NCBI RefSeq assembly: GCF_001653235.2
Contig: NC_035791.1
Span: 1,984,001 to 2,048,000 of the forward strand
Direction: 5' to 3'
DNA: 64,000 nt
Origin: Pochonia chlamydosporia 170
Lineage: Eukaryota; Ascomycota; Sordariomycetes; Hypocreales; Clavicipitaceae
Position numbers and translations under genes: made by a program
In this document: piece by piece, positions 11,389-23,845 of the stretch
Position numbering within the stretch: the first letter of the stretch is position 1
Layout of the letters: the number at the start of each line of letters is the position of its first letter
The notes under the pieces: generated by a model
The model's input: only the letters and a program-made list of their open reading frames with translations
Told to the model about the DNA's origin: nothing
Databases searched by the model: none

Positions 11389-13291
11389 TTACTCTCGCGT
11401 CGCTGATATTTTCGACGGCTTGCTCGTCGGTGTCATCCAAGAGAATGCAGACGCCACTCCAACCGGGTTGGCTGATCGAGGGAGCGTCGCCCCTTTTTGG
11501 TTCTCTTGATTTGCACTCTGCGTCTTGAGCTCTGCGCCCGAGCTGACAGAACGTTTGACATCCCATCGGTTGACAGCACCGGCCCCGGCACCACTTTCAC
11601 CATTCAAGCTGACCTGGCTCTTGCGCCTACCCTCACTGGACGATTTGGGCGGCAGGGGCGGTTCATACGCTGCCCCGGTTCGGGCAGAGTTGGAACTGGA
11701 TTTCAAAGGCTTCAGGACTTTCATGTTACGTCCACTGCGACCTGCTGGTTGGTATCCGCTCAACGGCCCGGTTTCTCGATGCGTCCCTTCAGGCCCAGCG
11801 CCTGCACCTTGTCGCCACGAGCCCCAAATACCCGTCGAAATTGATGATGATTCTCGTCGGGACGACTCTGAAATGCTCGATTCATCTCTACCGCTCGTTT
11901 CAGAAAAATTTCCGTCTCGTCCGTGGTTGTCGATATCACCGCCGTGTTCAGACGTTGCTTGCCGTTCTTCTGATTTGTGAGACTCGCTACCTAAGCCAAC
12001 AGGCGATATTGGTCGTTCAGGTTCGCCTTTGTCAAGTTGTGTTCCCGGGGATGGGGCAACAACTCCACCATTATTCGATGTCCGAGCGTCTCGTAGAACG
12101 AATGGTGTCGCGTTCGCGTTCAACTTTGGCTTTTCCGGCGTGATGCTTGTCGTGTATATATGTCGGAACGCATTTTCATCCTCGGGTCGCACAAATGGAA
12201 CTCGGAGCCGCTCTTGTTCGTTTCCGAATAGCACCATAGTGTTTTGTGAAAAGAGTATATCCGCAGAATGGGCCCTTAAGGCGTCACTTCCGATGTAAAT
12301 GCGAATACCCCTACGATCCCCACTTACACCAGATTGCTCGTTGCCAGTGATCTCAAACGCAACTGCCATGGATGGCACCGCTCCAGTCGAAGTTCCATTA
12401 CGGCTTCCTTGGCGTGTAGCTACTGCTTCAGCCAGATACACGTTCAACCTGATTCGATACACGCCGTCGGCATCTCGTTCAACTTCGTCCAAGAGATCCA
12501 GCTCCTTGAGCAACGAAGAATCAACGACAGACTTTTGGGAGCCAGTGCAAATGTCCGCGTACAACAGCGTTCCATGTGCAAAGTTTGTGGTGAGCCAGCA
12601 ACGAACGATGGATGGCACGGTGCCTAGCACATAAAGAGACACTGGTGGGCCGGTTATCTCGAACGATGACGAGTCATCATCACCACCTGCATAGTTGGTA
12701 TCCAATCCAAGGCTGCTGGCACGACCCGAAGCTACTGAGTGGTGCGAGTGAACTGAATGGCCGGCAGAGCTGTGTCGTCCATCGGATTTGTGGGACAAGG
12801 TGCGTTCCATCATAAGGCCGCTGCCAGGTCGCAATGGCCCAAAGTCTCCCGAGTGTCGATTGCTTTGACCGCCCCAACTCGAGCCATGCAAGGCGCTTTC
12901 ATCGAATCTGACACTATTAGCTCGAGAAGCCGCACCACGTCGCACTGGCTCTTCTTCGGCTGGCCCAAGATGAAGCGAGCCGAGCAATTGCTCCCCTTGC
13001 TCGTCCAGGTCGTCAAAAACATCGTTGTGCGGTGTTTGGACCGGTCCTGTAGAGTCGTAAGTGACAATTATGTGAACTAGTCATAGCAATCGACGTACCT
13101 TGATGTGGTGTTCCACCCAAGACGCCAGGAAACGGGGAATTCCACACCGATTTCAAAGCTGAATCATCCGCATTGCGCTTCTCGAGCCTCAATAGTCGCT
13201 CCGCATGATTGCTCTGGGTATATTGAACTTGCTTCACCTCCATCTGTAGGTTATACAGATCTTCGCGTGAGATAGGGAAGCGGGTATCCAT
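11389..13291 (-). CDS. Fungal protein of unknown function, possible aspartic-protease-like core, Ser-rich tail
   Basis: Two exons on the minus strand, 13099-13291 and 11389-13046, joined by a 52-nt intron (13047-13098), give 616 residues. The N-terminus (MDTRFPISREDLYNLQMEV..) is a short predicted helical or coiled segment. Residues about 180-340 form the only well-ordered part, beginning GPPVSLYVLGTVPSIVRCWL and including ADICTGSQKSVVDSSLLKEL. The spacing recalls a retropepsin-like beta domain, but I do not see a clear DTG/DSG active site, so this is only an impression. The C-terminal 270 residues are Ser, Gly, Glu and Arg rich and look disordered, ending in FSWMTPTSKPSKIS. Similar fungal proteins carry inconsistent automatic names. 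I would call it conserved hypothetical. Confidence 0.85.
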
Positions 13292-14905
13292 TCTTTACAG
13301 AAAGCTGACAAAGAAAAAACAAGACCCCATCAGGTTTTGTCAGACAGGAGCAACACACCAGTGTCTTGGGCCGCTTGGGAAGCTCGCGAAGAACAATGAG
13401 AAACGAATGAATGAATGAGTGGTGGCTGAATGAGTGGATAGACTGCTGTGCGGGCTTCTAGTGAATCAACTTCTGCCAGCCAGACAGAACAAATTGCTCG
13501 GAGTACCAACAGAGTCGCTTGGTGCCTGGCTGAACTCCCTTTTACTCTTCACGGCTCCTCCCCGCGCATCGCCAGTTCGAGACCCAACAGTGGCCCTGCG
13601 ACGGCGACGGCTTTGTGCACTCGCACGGCTGTAGAAGATCCTGTTATGCTGACAACTCGGATTGACGAAATATTGATCTTTTATACAAAAGGAGTTGTTG
13701 GAAAATGAAGATGGTGTCAGCTAGAGGCAAGACGGACTCGAGATATGCTCGTTTGGTGGCTGTAACTGTTGAGTGTTTGGATATGCAGAAAGTACTAGAC
13801 GCAATATTTCGCCGGCACAGTATTTTGATTTTCAAATCGCAGAGCCTTGCTAATCGGAGTTCGTTCGTAACTGAAAGTCGGCTAATAGATGGACTCGTGG
13901 TTCTAGTGACTGTCGGAGTCGCTGCAGGTGAATCAAACAGGAACTGCGCCAGGGGACGAATGTCGTAGCGCAGAAAATGGGATGTTGAGGTAGCCGAGGG
14001 AGAATTTTGAAAAGTTTCAAGCAGGCTGAATACAGGCAGACTCGCGTGTTGACGAGTTTTAGGGCACAAGACGCGACGACCGCAGAGTTGGAGTTGTAGC
14101 ACGGTCTGGAGATGGAGGGATGAAGTTGAATGACGATGGGCTAACACCAGGACAGCCCTTGTTCATCAATGGCCCTGGCACTGGCTGAGATGGTCAACTG
14201 GTATGGGGTCGCCAGCTGACTGTGGCCAAACGCTGCCTGCCCAGCCTGCCTGATCGCTCCTGCTTCTTCTGACCCCTACAGACAAAGCCGCGCTAGACTC
14301 TGCTTGGCAAGTGGTGAAAAGAACTATTGGCAGGAGCGGTTCCAGAAGACGCAGGTTCCTGCTGCTTTGCACTTGATGTGATACAAGAAGGTTCTAATCT
14401 GAATGTAATAAATTGATTGCGTTTTGTTTCGAGGAAGGCTAAGAATTGCAAATTGGCTGGCTTTTGTTTCGAAAAACTGCAGAGACAGTGCAAGAATTCT
14501 GAGATGTGACAACGGAAATCCTGTTGGGTGGCCCACGTGGGCTGGGAGTTATGAATTGTTGAATTGCACATGTTTGAGGTTTATGCCAACATATGCCAAT
14601 CTGCAGGTACTGGCAATGTCCACTTACAGCGACTCAATTCGGGCTTTGGGGGTGCCAAGACGTCGTTTATCAACCAGTTGACCTGTTTTGTTATCAATGT
14701 TGGAACAGAGACTAAATTTTATGCCAGGCCCAATATCGCAAAATGCGGCTACACCCAAAACATCATCACCCTACCCCTAGTTTAGGGGTAGATTTTTGTT
14801 GCCCGACCAAAATTCTTCTATTACTGTAAAACGCGGGTTTTGTCTATCTGATGCCCTTTGGCTCATGGCTAACAATGTACCAGATGATACTCCACGCGCC
14901 GCCGC
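13292..14905. other. Long leader and intergenic region
   Basis: About 1.6 kb between the start of the minus-strand unknown gene and the stop of the SGNH esterase. A 167-codon minus-strand ORF (13644-14147) lies in the probable 5' leader of the former. Its composition (Ser, Thr, Leu, Arg) and lack of any motif make it an unlikely protein. No RNA gene is recognised. Confidence 0.4.
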
Positions 14906-15885
14906 CTATTTCTCGAGAGGGTTCAGCACCGTCCAGTCAGGGAAAACATATCCAGTTTTATTAGTACGGTCCTGAGGGTCCCATTCCTCTCCAATTCGGC
15001 ATTTCAGTTGCTCGTAAAGTACCTTATATGCCTCGCAATTCATATGAAGGCCGTCTGGAAGAAGGATCTCTAAACCACCCTGCTTGCCGTTCTCAGGAGA
15101 GCCCAACCAGGGTCCGCCTTTTGTGTAATCCTGTGGTGTCATGCTGATAGCCTTGTCCATGAGGGCTTGCCACAGGTCGACTAGTACGACGCCTGGGTTC
15201 TCTCGGGCAACTTCTCGTGCTTTTTCTGCGTATGAGGCTGTTGTGGCTGATGACCGAGTCGCTCGAGAGTGGCCGCATCTCATGTCGACCTGTTTCAACT
15301 TGATCTCATTCAGTGGAGGAGGAGTTACCAAGAGGATCTTTGGGTTTTGCGCTTTAATGCTCGGATGGTTAATGATCTTGATCAAGTTTTGTTTGTATTG
15401 ATCAATGGGGATGTGCTGTGATGTGGTTGGAAGGGGTAGCGCGGCATCATTGGCCCCCAACAGAACGACCTAGAAGGAAGGGTCAGACGTATGTTGAGAT
15501 AGAGACAATCACGGATTTCATACCAAATACTTAATCTTTGGAGACGCAGCTGTTGGTTCTGGAAAAATATCAGAGAGATACTTGACAACATTTGCAGTAG
15601 TCCAGCCCGAAAAGCCACGGTTCACAACGTCCAATCTTCGAATGAATACTGAGCGTGGAGTTAGCATGAGTACAAAGCCAAAAAAAAAAAAAAATTTTAT
15701 AATAATAATTACTTCTCACTTACGCGACTGGAGTTCTGCCTGCATCGAAAACCCATCCTGAGTGTTAACAGACTGCTGCAATAGCGAGTCACCTAGCAGA
15801 ACAAGCTGTGGATAAGATGCCTTCAGTCCTAGTCAGCGGAGTGGCCTGTAAGCTTGGCTTTGCTTTATTTTTCACTCACAGCCAT
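14906..15885 (-). CDS. SGNH/GDSL esterase, isoamyl-acetate hydrolase (IAH1) type
   Basis: Four exons on the minus strand: 15880-15885, 15724-15820, 15524-15648 and 14906-15469, giving 263 residues. The first exon carries only Met-Ala. All four SGNH blocks are present: GDSLLQQ with the nucleophile Ser14, NRGFSGWTT with the oxyanion Gly, GANDA with the oxyanion Asn, and DGLH near the C-terminus with the Asp/His pair. This order and the short length match the IAH1-like lipases that cleave short-chain acetate esters, usually cytosolic. No signal peptide is seen. Intron 2 holds a poly-A/T tract (around 15680-15700). The gene is transcribed away from UTP10 across a 923-bp shared upstream region. 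Confidence 0.92.
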
Positions 15886-16598
15886 TTTCTCAACGATATT
15901 CTGCACTGTATGAAGAGCGAGGGGCTGTTTTGATTTGAATCGCGCAGCTAGATTTTGAGAGTCTTGTTGCTGGTCTTATAGATGTAAGGGAGATTGTTGA
16001 AACTTGAGCTACTTGGTCTCTGGTCGGTCCACTTTGGCGGAGCAGCGGCTGATGGTTTAAATAGGCTGATCTTACACCTTGTTCACTAAGATCAAATACA
16101 ATTGGACATGGGACATGGCTCTGCATCACGTCTTACAGCTCTGAGCTGTGCTCGTGTGCGGCAACCAGCTGTGAAATGTAATAAGTCGGATTGACAGTAG
16201 AGGCACAAGCCAAGGATATGGTTGAACAATTTCTTCACACTGCGACCACAATTGGCAGAGCGCACCTTTCTGTTCTCAATGGGAATGTGGACCCTTGACA
16301 ACCCTGTATGCCTCGAACAACACATACAGAGTACGAAGTACACTCAGTCCATTTTATATTCCATATTATTTCTGGCAGATGCAGGTGATAAATGCATTGA
16401 CAGTCTGGTCTACTCTGACAAGACCCGTCAAGCGTAACACAACATGGAGACTGAAACTGATCAGGGACCAGTGGGTCCAAAATTGGGCCTGTGCTGGCTT
16501 CAAATGTTTGGAACAAGACCAGACACGGACAACATTGTCGGCTTGCAGGGCGGGGATGCGATTGTGCTCGCTTGGCTGAACCTGGCCGTGGAGTGAAC

Positions 16599-16614
16599 GG
16601 CTTATCGATAAGCC
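16599..16614. promoter_or_regulatory. 16-bp palindrome with paired GATA cores
   Basis: GGCTTATCGATAAGCC is a perfect palindrome 195 bp upstream of the UTP10 start. It contains back-to-back TTATC/GATAA, the core recognised by fungal GATA factors. A role is inferred only. Confidence 0.35.
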
Positions 16615-16650
16615 CAGTTTTGACACGGCCCATAATTTTTTATGCCTGCC

Positions 16651-16660
16651 AAAAATTTTT
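16651..16660. promoter_or_regulatory. AAAAATTTTT motif, RRPE-like
   Basis: AAAAATTTTT lies within the palindrome CCAAAAATTTTTGG about 150 bp upstream of UTP10. In yeasts the rRNA-processing element (AAAAATTTT) marks ribosome-biogenesis genes, and UTP10 is one. Its use in this fungus is inference from motif and gene function. Confidence 0.45.
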
Positions 16661-16808
16661 GGTCCAAGCTGTCTTGGTGTGCTTCGGCTGAGGTTTTCGT
16701 CAAGAACATCAACGATTCTGCCCGCCTGCAAGAATAGGTTGCCAGCACCAACCACGCCACTTTGAGCGCATCTTCTGGACTCCCCAAAAGTCTTGAAGCA
16801 TTGCAGCC

Positions 16809-19800
16809 ATGGCGACTTCTCTTGCTGCGCAGTTGGCGCAGATCGCTGCCAACTCAAAGGCAACTCTCAACATCAAAGCTCAAAAGGCTGCACATTCCAA
16901 GTCTTTAATCTGGGAGCCACGGGTTGCCGCCACGCAAAGTTACCAAACGCTTTATACAATATGCCACCCAGGATTCGAAGAACTTTGTCAGTTGGACAAT
17001 CGATTCGTGCGGTTTCAATCGACCATTTTTGGTGAGGAGAGTCAGACCCAGGACAGAACGCAATTGTCTGCTGGTGAAAATGAGGAACTTGACCGCCAAG
17101 TTGAAGCGTTTCTTCGCTTGGTGGGGAGCAAACTGAGACTCATGCCTGCAATCAAGTCGATTGAGTGGTTGATTCGCAGATTTCGGTACGATCAATTCGA
17201 CCTCCTCGACTCTCGTTGCGCTTCGCAAACTAACCTGATGTCAGCATTCATGAGGAGAATACAGCACTTCTTCTTATGACGTTCCTCCCTTATCACTCCA
17301 TTCCTACGTTTGCCACGCTACTTTCGATCTTGCCCGCCAAGATTCCCCATGAGTTTCGATTCCTCGACCCATACATACGATCGTTGACCCCTCCGCCTAG
17401 ATCAGTTATTGTTCATCAGGCTGTTCACCATCCCGAATTTCTCTCATCTGTATCCGAATACACCCTTGAGTCATGCAGAAAACAATACCAGTATCCGGCC
17501 ATGATTATGTTCTGGGGAGGTCTTATGACTGAATCTGTGAATGGCATGTTGGACAGGACGCGATCTGGCCGCGCCTCGGTTCAAAGCGATAATACTCAAG
17601 CCTTGCTGCACAGGTTGGGCCCGATCTTTGCTGAGTCGCTTGTCATGAAAAAGGTCCCTGGCTTGCAAATCGCTTCCTATATGGCAATGGCTGTCTTTGT
17701 ATCCAAAGGAAACTTGGAAGATAATGCAGTCACGGCGTTCATGCAGCAAACAGTTTACGGCTGGACAGCTGAAACCGTTCGGCCAGGCCTCGTGTGCCTT
17801 GCTATCATGGCACAATTCAGGTCTGCGAAACAAATGAACGGCAAGGTTACAAAGGCACTGATGAAGGTCCACGACATTGGGCCTATGCTGGTCGAAATTG
17901 GCAAGGAACGCAGGGTCGACAAGCTGGCGAATGGGCTTTGCCTCGCTTTGATTGAGCGATTCACCAAGAAGGGTGACTCTCGGGGCCTGCCTACTATCAT
18001 GGCCATCCTGGGCAGCCAAATACTCAAGGAAAAGCAAACTGCCGTCATTTTCAAGTCCTTACTTTTGACAGCTCTGAAACTCGACGACACTAATGACGCA
18101 GACGGTGCCCTGCGACGAGAACTCGGCTCGGCTTTGATTGCTCTCTCACAGACCACGGGCAAATCTGGCGACATTATTCAGTCCGTTATTCAGGAGGTCG
18201 AGTTCGACATTGAGGAGCTGGAAATGAAATTGGATTTGTCGTTCAGAACCAGAAAACTTCCTGAAACAGCGGCAGCGACCGACGATGTGGAAGTGGCCAA
18301 GAAGCCTCAAGATTTGAGTGTAGCTGTTGATGAGCTGGCCTCTCGGAAGGAGTCATTATCGCCATGCCTCTTACCCCAACCAAACGAACTATTCGAAGAG
18401 TTTAGCCACTTGTTCTTCTCAATTGTCTCTGAGAGTTCGCAGCAAACAGATATGATGACAAAATTCGACGGAATTCCGCAACTCGGACGCGACACGGCCC
18501 TCAAGGACTGCACTTACTTCAGCTTCTTCATCCGAATTTGGTGCGGCCCGTACCCTGCTCTCGCCCGCATGGCAGCTCTCAATATGGTTAAGAACAGACT
18601 GAAGACTGGTGACGCAAACAAGATGGACATGCAAGCACTGGTTCCGTATTCAGTTACAGCTTTGAGTGATCCTTCCAAACGAGTTCGACAAGCCGCTGGT
18701 GAGCTCATCGCAGTAATTACCGAGCTGTATACCCCCCCTGTCTCAGCCAAGTCAACAAAAACTTGGGGTTCTGGCCTGCTCTACGGCAAGGCCAACGAAA
18801 CGCATCCCCTTGCTGCGGATGTCACGGCCAAGTTGCTGCACTTACAAATTTTTCCAAGCATTGAAGAGTGTGTGATGGATCCCGAGCACATTTCATCAAT
18901 TCTCAAGTCTGCCATTGAGCAAGGCAAGTACCAAGTTGCGCCCCAGCCAGCCTTGGACAAGAAGGATCACATGGGCCAGTCCGCACGATTGGCTGTACTC
19001 TCATTCTTTGCCTCCCACGCTGAGTTGACTCCCTTGATACTTGTCAAAAACAGGCTTCTGAAGTCTCTGAACAATGTCAAGGGTGTTGGAAGCACATCAC
19101 GAACACAGGTGCTGCTGCCGTTGCTGAACTGGTGGACAACTCTTAGTGAATCAGAGATTCAAGCCCGATGCGCAACAGAGCAACAGGATGTTCCAACGCT
19201 TGACTCTCGGTTTGTGGATGTCGTCGTGGCCAACGACACTGAGGGTCTTGAATTTCTGTTCACGCTGCTTAAGGACCCTGCTCAAAGAGAGAAGGCAGAC
19301 CTAATGCGCGCCATTTTTGGCCGAGTGCGAAAAATGTGGCCATCGATGAAGGACGAGATCAAGTTCATGGTTGCGGAGCAGTTTCTGGCACTTTCCCAAG
19401 AGCCTACGTCTTCCTCAGATGATGAGAACACGGTTGTTTCAGCAGAGGCTTCTGAGTTGCTACGGGCGGTCCCTCTGACTACAGACATTCTATCCTTCTT
19501 CTTGGACTCCATCCAGACTGGCACGAAGATGATCACGGAGCCGCCACCAAACAAGCGTCGGCGCACGAGCTCTACGGATGCCAGCCGAAGTCTCATAACT
19601 CAGGTGACACCAGAACTTAGCCAGGCACTGCGTAAAGTTACCTTTGTCCTGCAGCTTGTTGATAACTCGGATCCTCTTTCGCATCCCGAGTTACTAGACG
19701 GTCTTTTTACAGCCCTCTCGGAACTGCAACACTTTAGAACAGTGGTTGGTTCAGAACTTGGCTACTTGCAGAACTTGATCCTTCGCAGCCTGTTGGCCAT

Positions 19801-22324
19801 GATGCCTGCTTACAAGGCCGACAAGGAGTTGAAGATTGACAGCTCTGGCGGTTATGGTGATTTGCTTGTTAACTGCATCCAGAAGTCGTCCAGTCCTGTG
19901 GTCCAAAACGCCGCGCTTCTGTTGGTTGCCAATCTTGCCACAACTGCGCCTAATCTTGTTTTGCACAGTGTCATGCCAATCTTTACCTTCATGGGTACAT
20001 CTGTGCTGCGGCAAAGCGACGATTATTCTGCCCATGTAGTCTCTCAAACCATCAAGGAGGTTGTTCCTCCCTTGATCGAGTCACTCCGTCAGGGCAAGAA
20101 AAGCCCCGTCGCCGGTGCTTCAGATATTCTCGTCAGTTTCACAACCGCTTACGAGCATATTCCATCTCACAGGCGGCAAGGCTTATTCGTGGCCCTTGTT
20201 GAGACTTTGGGATCTCGAGACTTCCTCTTCGCCCTCATCAGCATGTTGGTTGACCGCTACGATACTAGCGAGGCACTCTTGTCCTTTATTGTGGATCTTT
20301 TGAACAACTTTGACATCAAGACGCAGCTGGAAACCTTTATCAAAATCGTGGACCTTGTAGCCGACCTGTTCAAGCCCAAGCCCGGCATGTCATTTGTTCT
20401 GCTTGGCATCAGCGAGGACGGCGACAAAGACATCGAAAAGGTTGCTCTACGACAGCTCTCAGCTCTCCCGAGCTTTCTGGCCAACAAGAAGCTCCGGTCC
20501 CAAATTGGAAAGCTGGCGGATCGTGAGGATATGGAAGCCGCTGAGGTGCGAGAATTCTACGCTACGCTGCTGGAGAACATCTTGCTTCTGGCCGACACCG
20601 TCAAGGCAAATAAGACACTACATGGACGGTGTGGCTCATCACTTTCCAATTTGCTCAATCTCCTGTCTATTGGCGAATTCATCAAGGCCGTGGAAAACTT
20701 GTTGGACCGACCCGACTTAGGTCTCCGCCAAAAGGTCCTGCGTGCTCTCGAAGTACGGGTCGAGACAGAAAGCAACACGGATCCCGCTTCCAGGAATGCG
20801 CTCTTGGCATTCTTGCCACAGCTCACGGCTGCCATACGAGAATCAAGTGACATACGATACAAGCACACTGCAGTTACTTGTGTGGACAAGATTGCGGAGA
20901 AGTATGGCAAGAAGGATGTCGAGGCTGTTGTCGCCGCAGCTGCCACCATTGCCGGCGAACACTGCCTCGGTCAAGAGGAACAGCGTCTCCGTATCATGTC
21001 TCTACTGTGCTTGACGTCACTTGTTGATGTGCTGCAAGATGCAGTCGTACCAGTCCTGCCTATTGCTATCCCCCAGGCTGTCAAGTATCTTGAAGAGAGT
21101 CTAGAGGGCGAGACACCTGATGAGGAGCTTCACTCTGCTTGCTACGGCTTCATCAGCTCTCTGGCCGAGCACCTCCCGTACATGCTTTCCACGTACCTTG
21201 ACAAGATTCTTCACGTGTCCAACCGATCAGCCCAAGCTGACTTGGATGACGAGGCTAATGAGAGCCGAACTAGCTGCTTGGAGTTCCTGGCCAAGAAGCT
21301 GGATGCAAAGGAAATATTCAGCGCCGTGGACCGCAACTGGGAAAGGGCCGTGGAGACGGGATTTTCTGTATGTTCATTCGCAGCGTTGTGTAAAGAGGAA
21401 ATGACTAATTATGGGACACAGGCCATTGATGAACTTCTTGCGGTCTTCTCGATTGCCGTTGACAAGCACAATAAGTCTAGCATTACAAGGAATATCTCAG
21501 TGCTGTGCAGCATTTTGCTCAAGGCCTTTGACCTTCGCCGACAAGTGGATATGAAAGACGAGAAGAACGAAGCTGCCCTGCGGGAAGTTACAGATATCGA
21601 AACCAAGTTGAATGAGACGTCTCTAAAGATGATCTACAAGCTCAACGATGCGGCCTTCCGGCCGTTGTTTGTGCAAATCGTGGAGTGGACCACTGGTCTC
21701 CCGAAGAGCGACAAGGCGGGACGGAATCTCCGACAGTACAGCGTCTATGGCTTCCTCAACACATTCTTTAGCAGCTTGAAGTCAATTGTCACAAACTATG
21801 CCACGTATGTGGTTGACGACGCGGTCAAGATTCTTGCCGGCATGGATCCCAAGTCAGTGGAGGACCGTCAGTTATGGAGCCGTGTCTTGCAGGTTCTTGC
21901 TACGTGCTTCGAACATGATCAAGACGACTTCTGGCAAGCGCCATCCCACTTTGGAACTGTCGCCCCCCTGTTGTTGGACCAGTTCCTTCACGCGGGCTCT
22001 GTGGATGTATCTGAGCGGTTGATTCCTGCAGTGGTGGAATTGGCCGCTACAGCCGACTCACAAGCACACCAGAAGGAGATTAACGCAAGCCTCATGAAGC
22101 ATCTCAAATCAGAGCAGTCTGTTGTCCGACTGGCAGCAGTCAAGTGTGAGCAAGCACTAACAGATCGCCTCGGCGAGGAGTGGCTCTCGATGTTGCATGA
22201 GATGTTGCCTCGCATCAGCGAGTTGCAGGAAGACGATGACGAGGTTGTCGAGAGGGAAACACATAGATGGATTGTCAAGATTGAGGGCGTGCTGGGAGAG
22301 AGTCTAGATGCTATGCTGCAGTAA
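16809..22324 (+). CDS. UTP10: U3 snoRNP protein Utp10 (HEATR1), SSU processome
   Basis: Utp10 is a HEAT-repeat scaffold of the t-UTP subcomplex that binds nascent pre-rRNA and supports Pol I transcription and 18S maturation in the nucleolus. Exon 1 is 16809-17185. A 59-nt intron (17186-17244, CTAAC branch) joins ...IEWLIRRFR to IHEENTALLLMTFLPYHS, the expected family sequence. The rest is open to 22324, about 1,800-1,818 residues, close to the yeast protein (1,769). A canonical intron of 54 nt (21368-21421, GTATGT donor, GACTAAT branch, ACACAG acceptor) lies inside the open frame. It contains no stop and is a multiple of three, so the frame stays open either way. Removing it gives ...ETGFSAIDELLAVFSIAV, more like the family. 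The C-terminus (HEMLPRISELQEDDDEVVERE) is the conserved BP28 C-terminal region. Confidence 0.95.
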
Positions 22325-23845
22325 GCATGTCACAGGAGTTGTGCATATATGGCATGTACATTGTCGTAGCGGAAGATAAAATGTCGGAGTTTTACAATGC
22401 TATTTGGGTAGTTTTTCACATCTGCATATTTTGTCAATATATGGGTTTACAGTCAACATCGGATCCGAGATGGGTTCCTGAATGACAGCAATGGACAGCT
22501 TATCAGCTCTTGTCGATCCCATGTGAAATCCCCACAGACGAACAATTGACGCCACAAGCGCCGGCTAAAGATGAGATCTTGAACCTTGATTGAGAAGATT
22601 AGCACGTGAAGCGAGTTTTCGATTGTTCCTAGTTGACCCGGTATTTGGGTAAGGCGAAAGCGAGATGCTGCTTAATTGGCATGAGGTCCGTATAACCTCG
22701 GGTAGATGTATCCGGAAGCGTGTCTATTGCATTTTGAGTGCCGAGAGTGGAAGTTTGTTTGAGAGTCCTGTCATATTCTTGTCTTCCCGGCATTGGAACA
22801 ATACGGAGGATCGGGTGCTGTTTTCACAAGTAATTCGCCGGGCTTTGGTTGGAGGTGAGTGACATTGCTGGTGGTGAGTGAGGTTTGCTTGATATTACAA
22901 AATAATAAAGCATGCTGTAGGTACTTGGCGGTTCAGAGATGAATTTGAAGCCGTAGGTTTTATCGACTTGGTGTTTTCCGCCTCAGGCAATTTGTGTGCC
23001 TGGCTCAGGTCTGTGATTTCACTTAGGAGTACAAGGTGGATAACGGGAGATTTCGGAGAGAGTGAATTGTGAGCAAACAGGGACTACTTGGGATGGCTCG
23101 TCTAATCTTATGGCTTATTTACTCATTTGCGAGGATTGAATACTGTACTGTACAGATTCAGAATAACGGAGTATCAAGACCTTTGATCGTAGGGGATTGT
23201 TCTCGCAATGGCTGCATGTGTCATGGATATGGTGCCTGGCTCATATCAGCATGTACGTGCCAGACAGTATTCAAGGTTGAAGCTGCCAAACCACATGCAG
23301 GCACTGCACCGTCCGTCCATAGGGCTGTCAGAGACCTGAATGCACTAATCCGCTTCCGGTGTGGCGCTGAATGCCCACAATTAGCGGCATCCGCGGCGGC
23401 TGGGCCTCCATTTCCCGAAGCTACCGAGCTCTCAAGTGCCATCGACAGTCGAGTCAATGTCAATTGATTCCACAGTCACTTCAGACATCTCGACCACTTG
23501 ACAGACAGACTTTTCTCCCGGCCCATTATCGTCACCCATTGTCCAGCCTTCATCGGGGCTTTAATCGGACCCGAAACAATGGATTTAGAGTCATTCATAA
23601 TAACGGCGATATTTTCCGTAATTTAGAATGATGCAATTGGATACTTACTTGCATGGCATTTCTGGCAATCGATTTTTGCCCACATCACCATGACATGTGG
23701 GTGATTCCAGCTTGAGGGCTGATGTCATTCCGACCTCAGCCTTTGGTCATGGTGAACTCAAATACAGCTGGTACCTAGCTTACATTTTCCCATCAATTTC
23801 TACCTAAACTATACCATTTTGTTATTTTCGAGCACATGCTACGCC
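22325..23845. other. Intergenic, 1.5 kb, no supported gene
   Basis: Lies between two plus-strand genes. ORFs of 65-132 codons are present (for example 23069-23467) but none shows motifs, a signal peptide or plausible splicing. The last ~100 bases are the leader of the NADH dehydrogenase. Confidence 0.5.

Larger units (their letters stand above)
15886..16808. other. Divergent promoter region of SGNH esterase and UTP10
   Basis: Spans 923 bp between two start codons pointing apart. Two symmetrical motifs near the UTP10 side are listed separately. No convincing ORF is seen. Confidence 0.5.

Noticed and set aside
13644..14147. 167-codon minus-strand ORF upstream of the 13.3-kb gene
   Set aside because: No motif, biased Ser/Thr/Leu composition, and position in a likely 5' leader.
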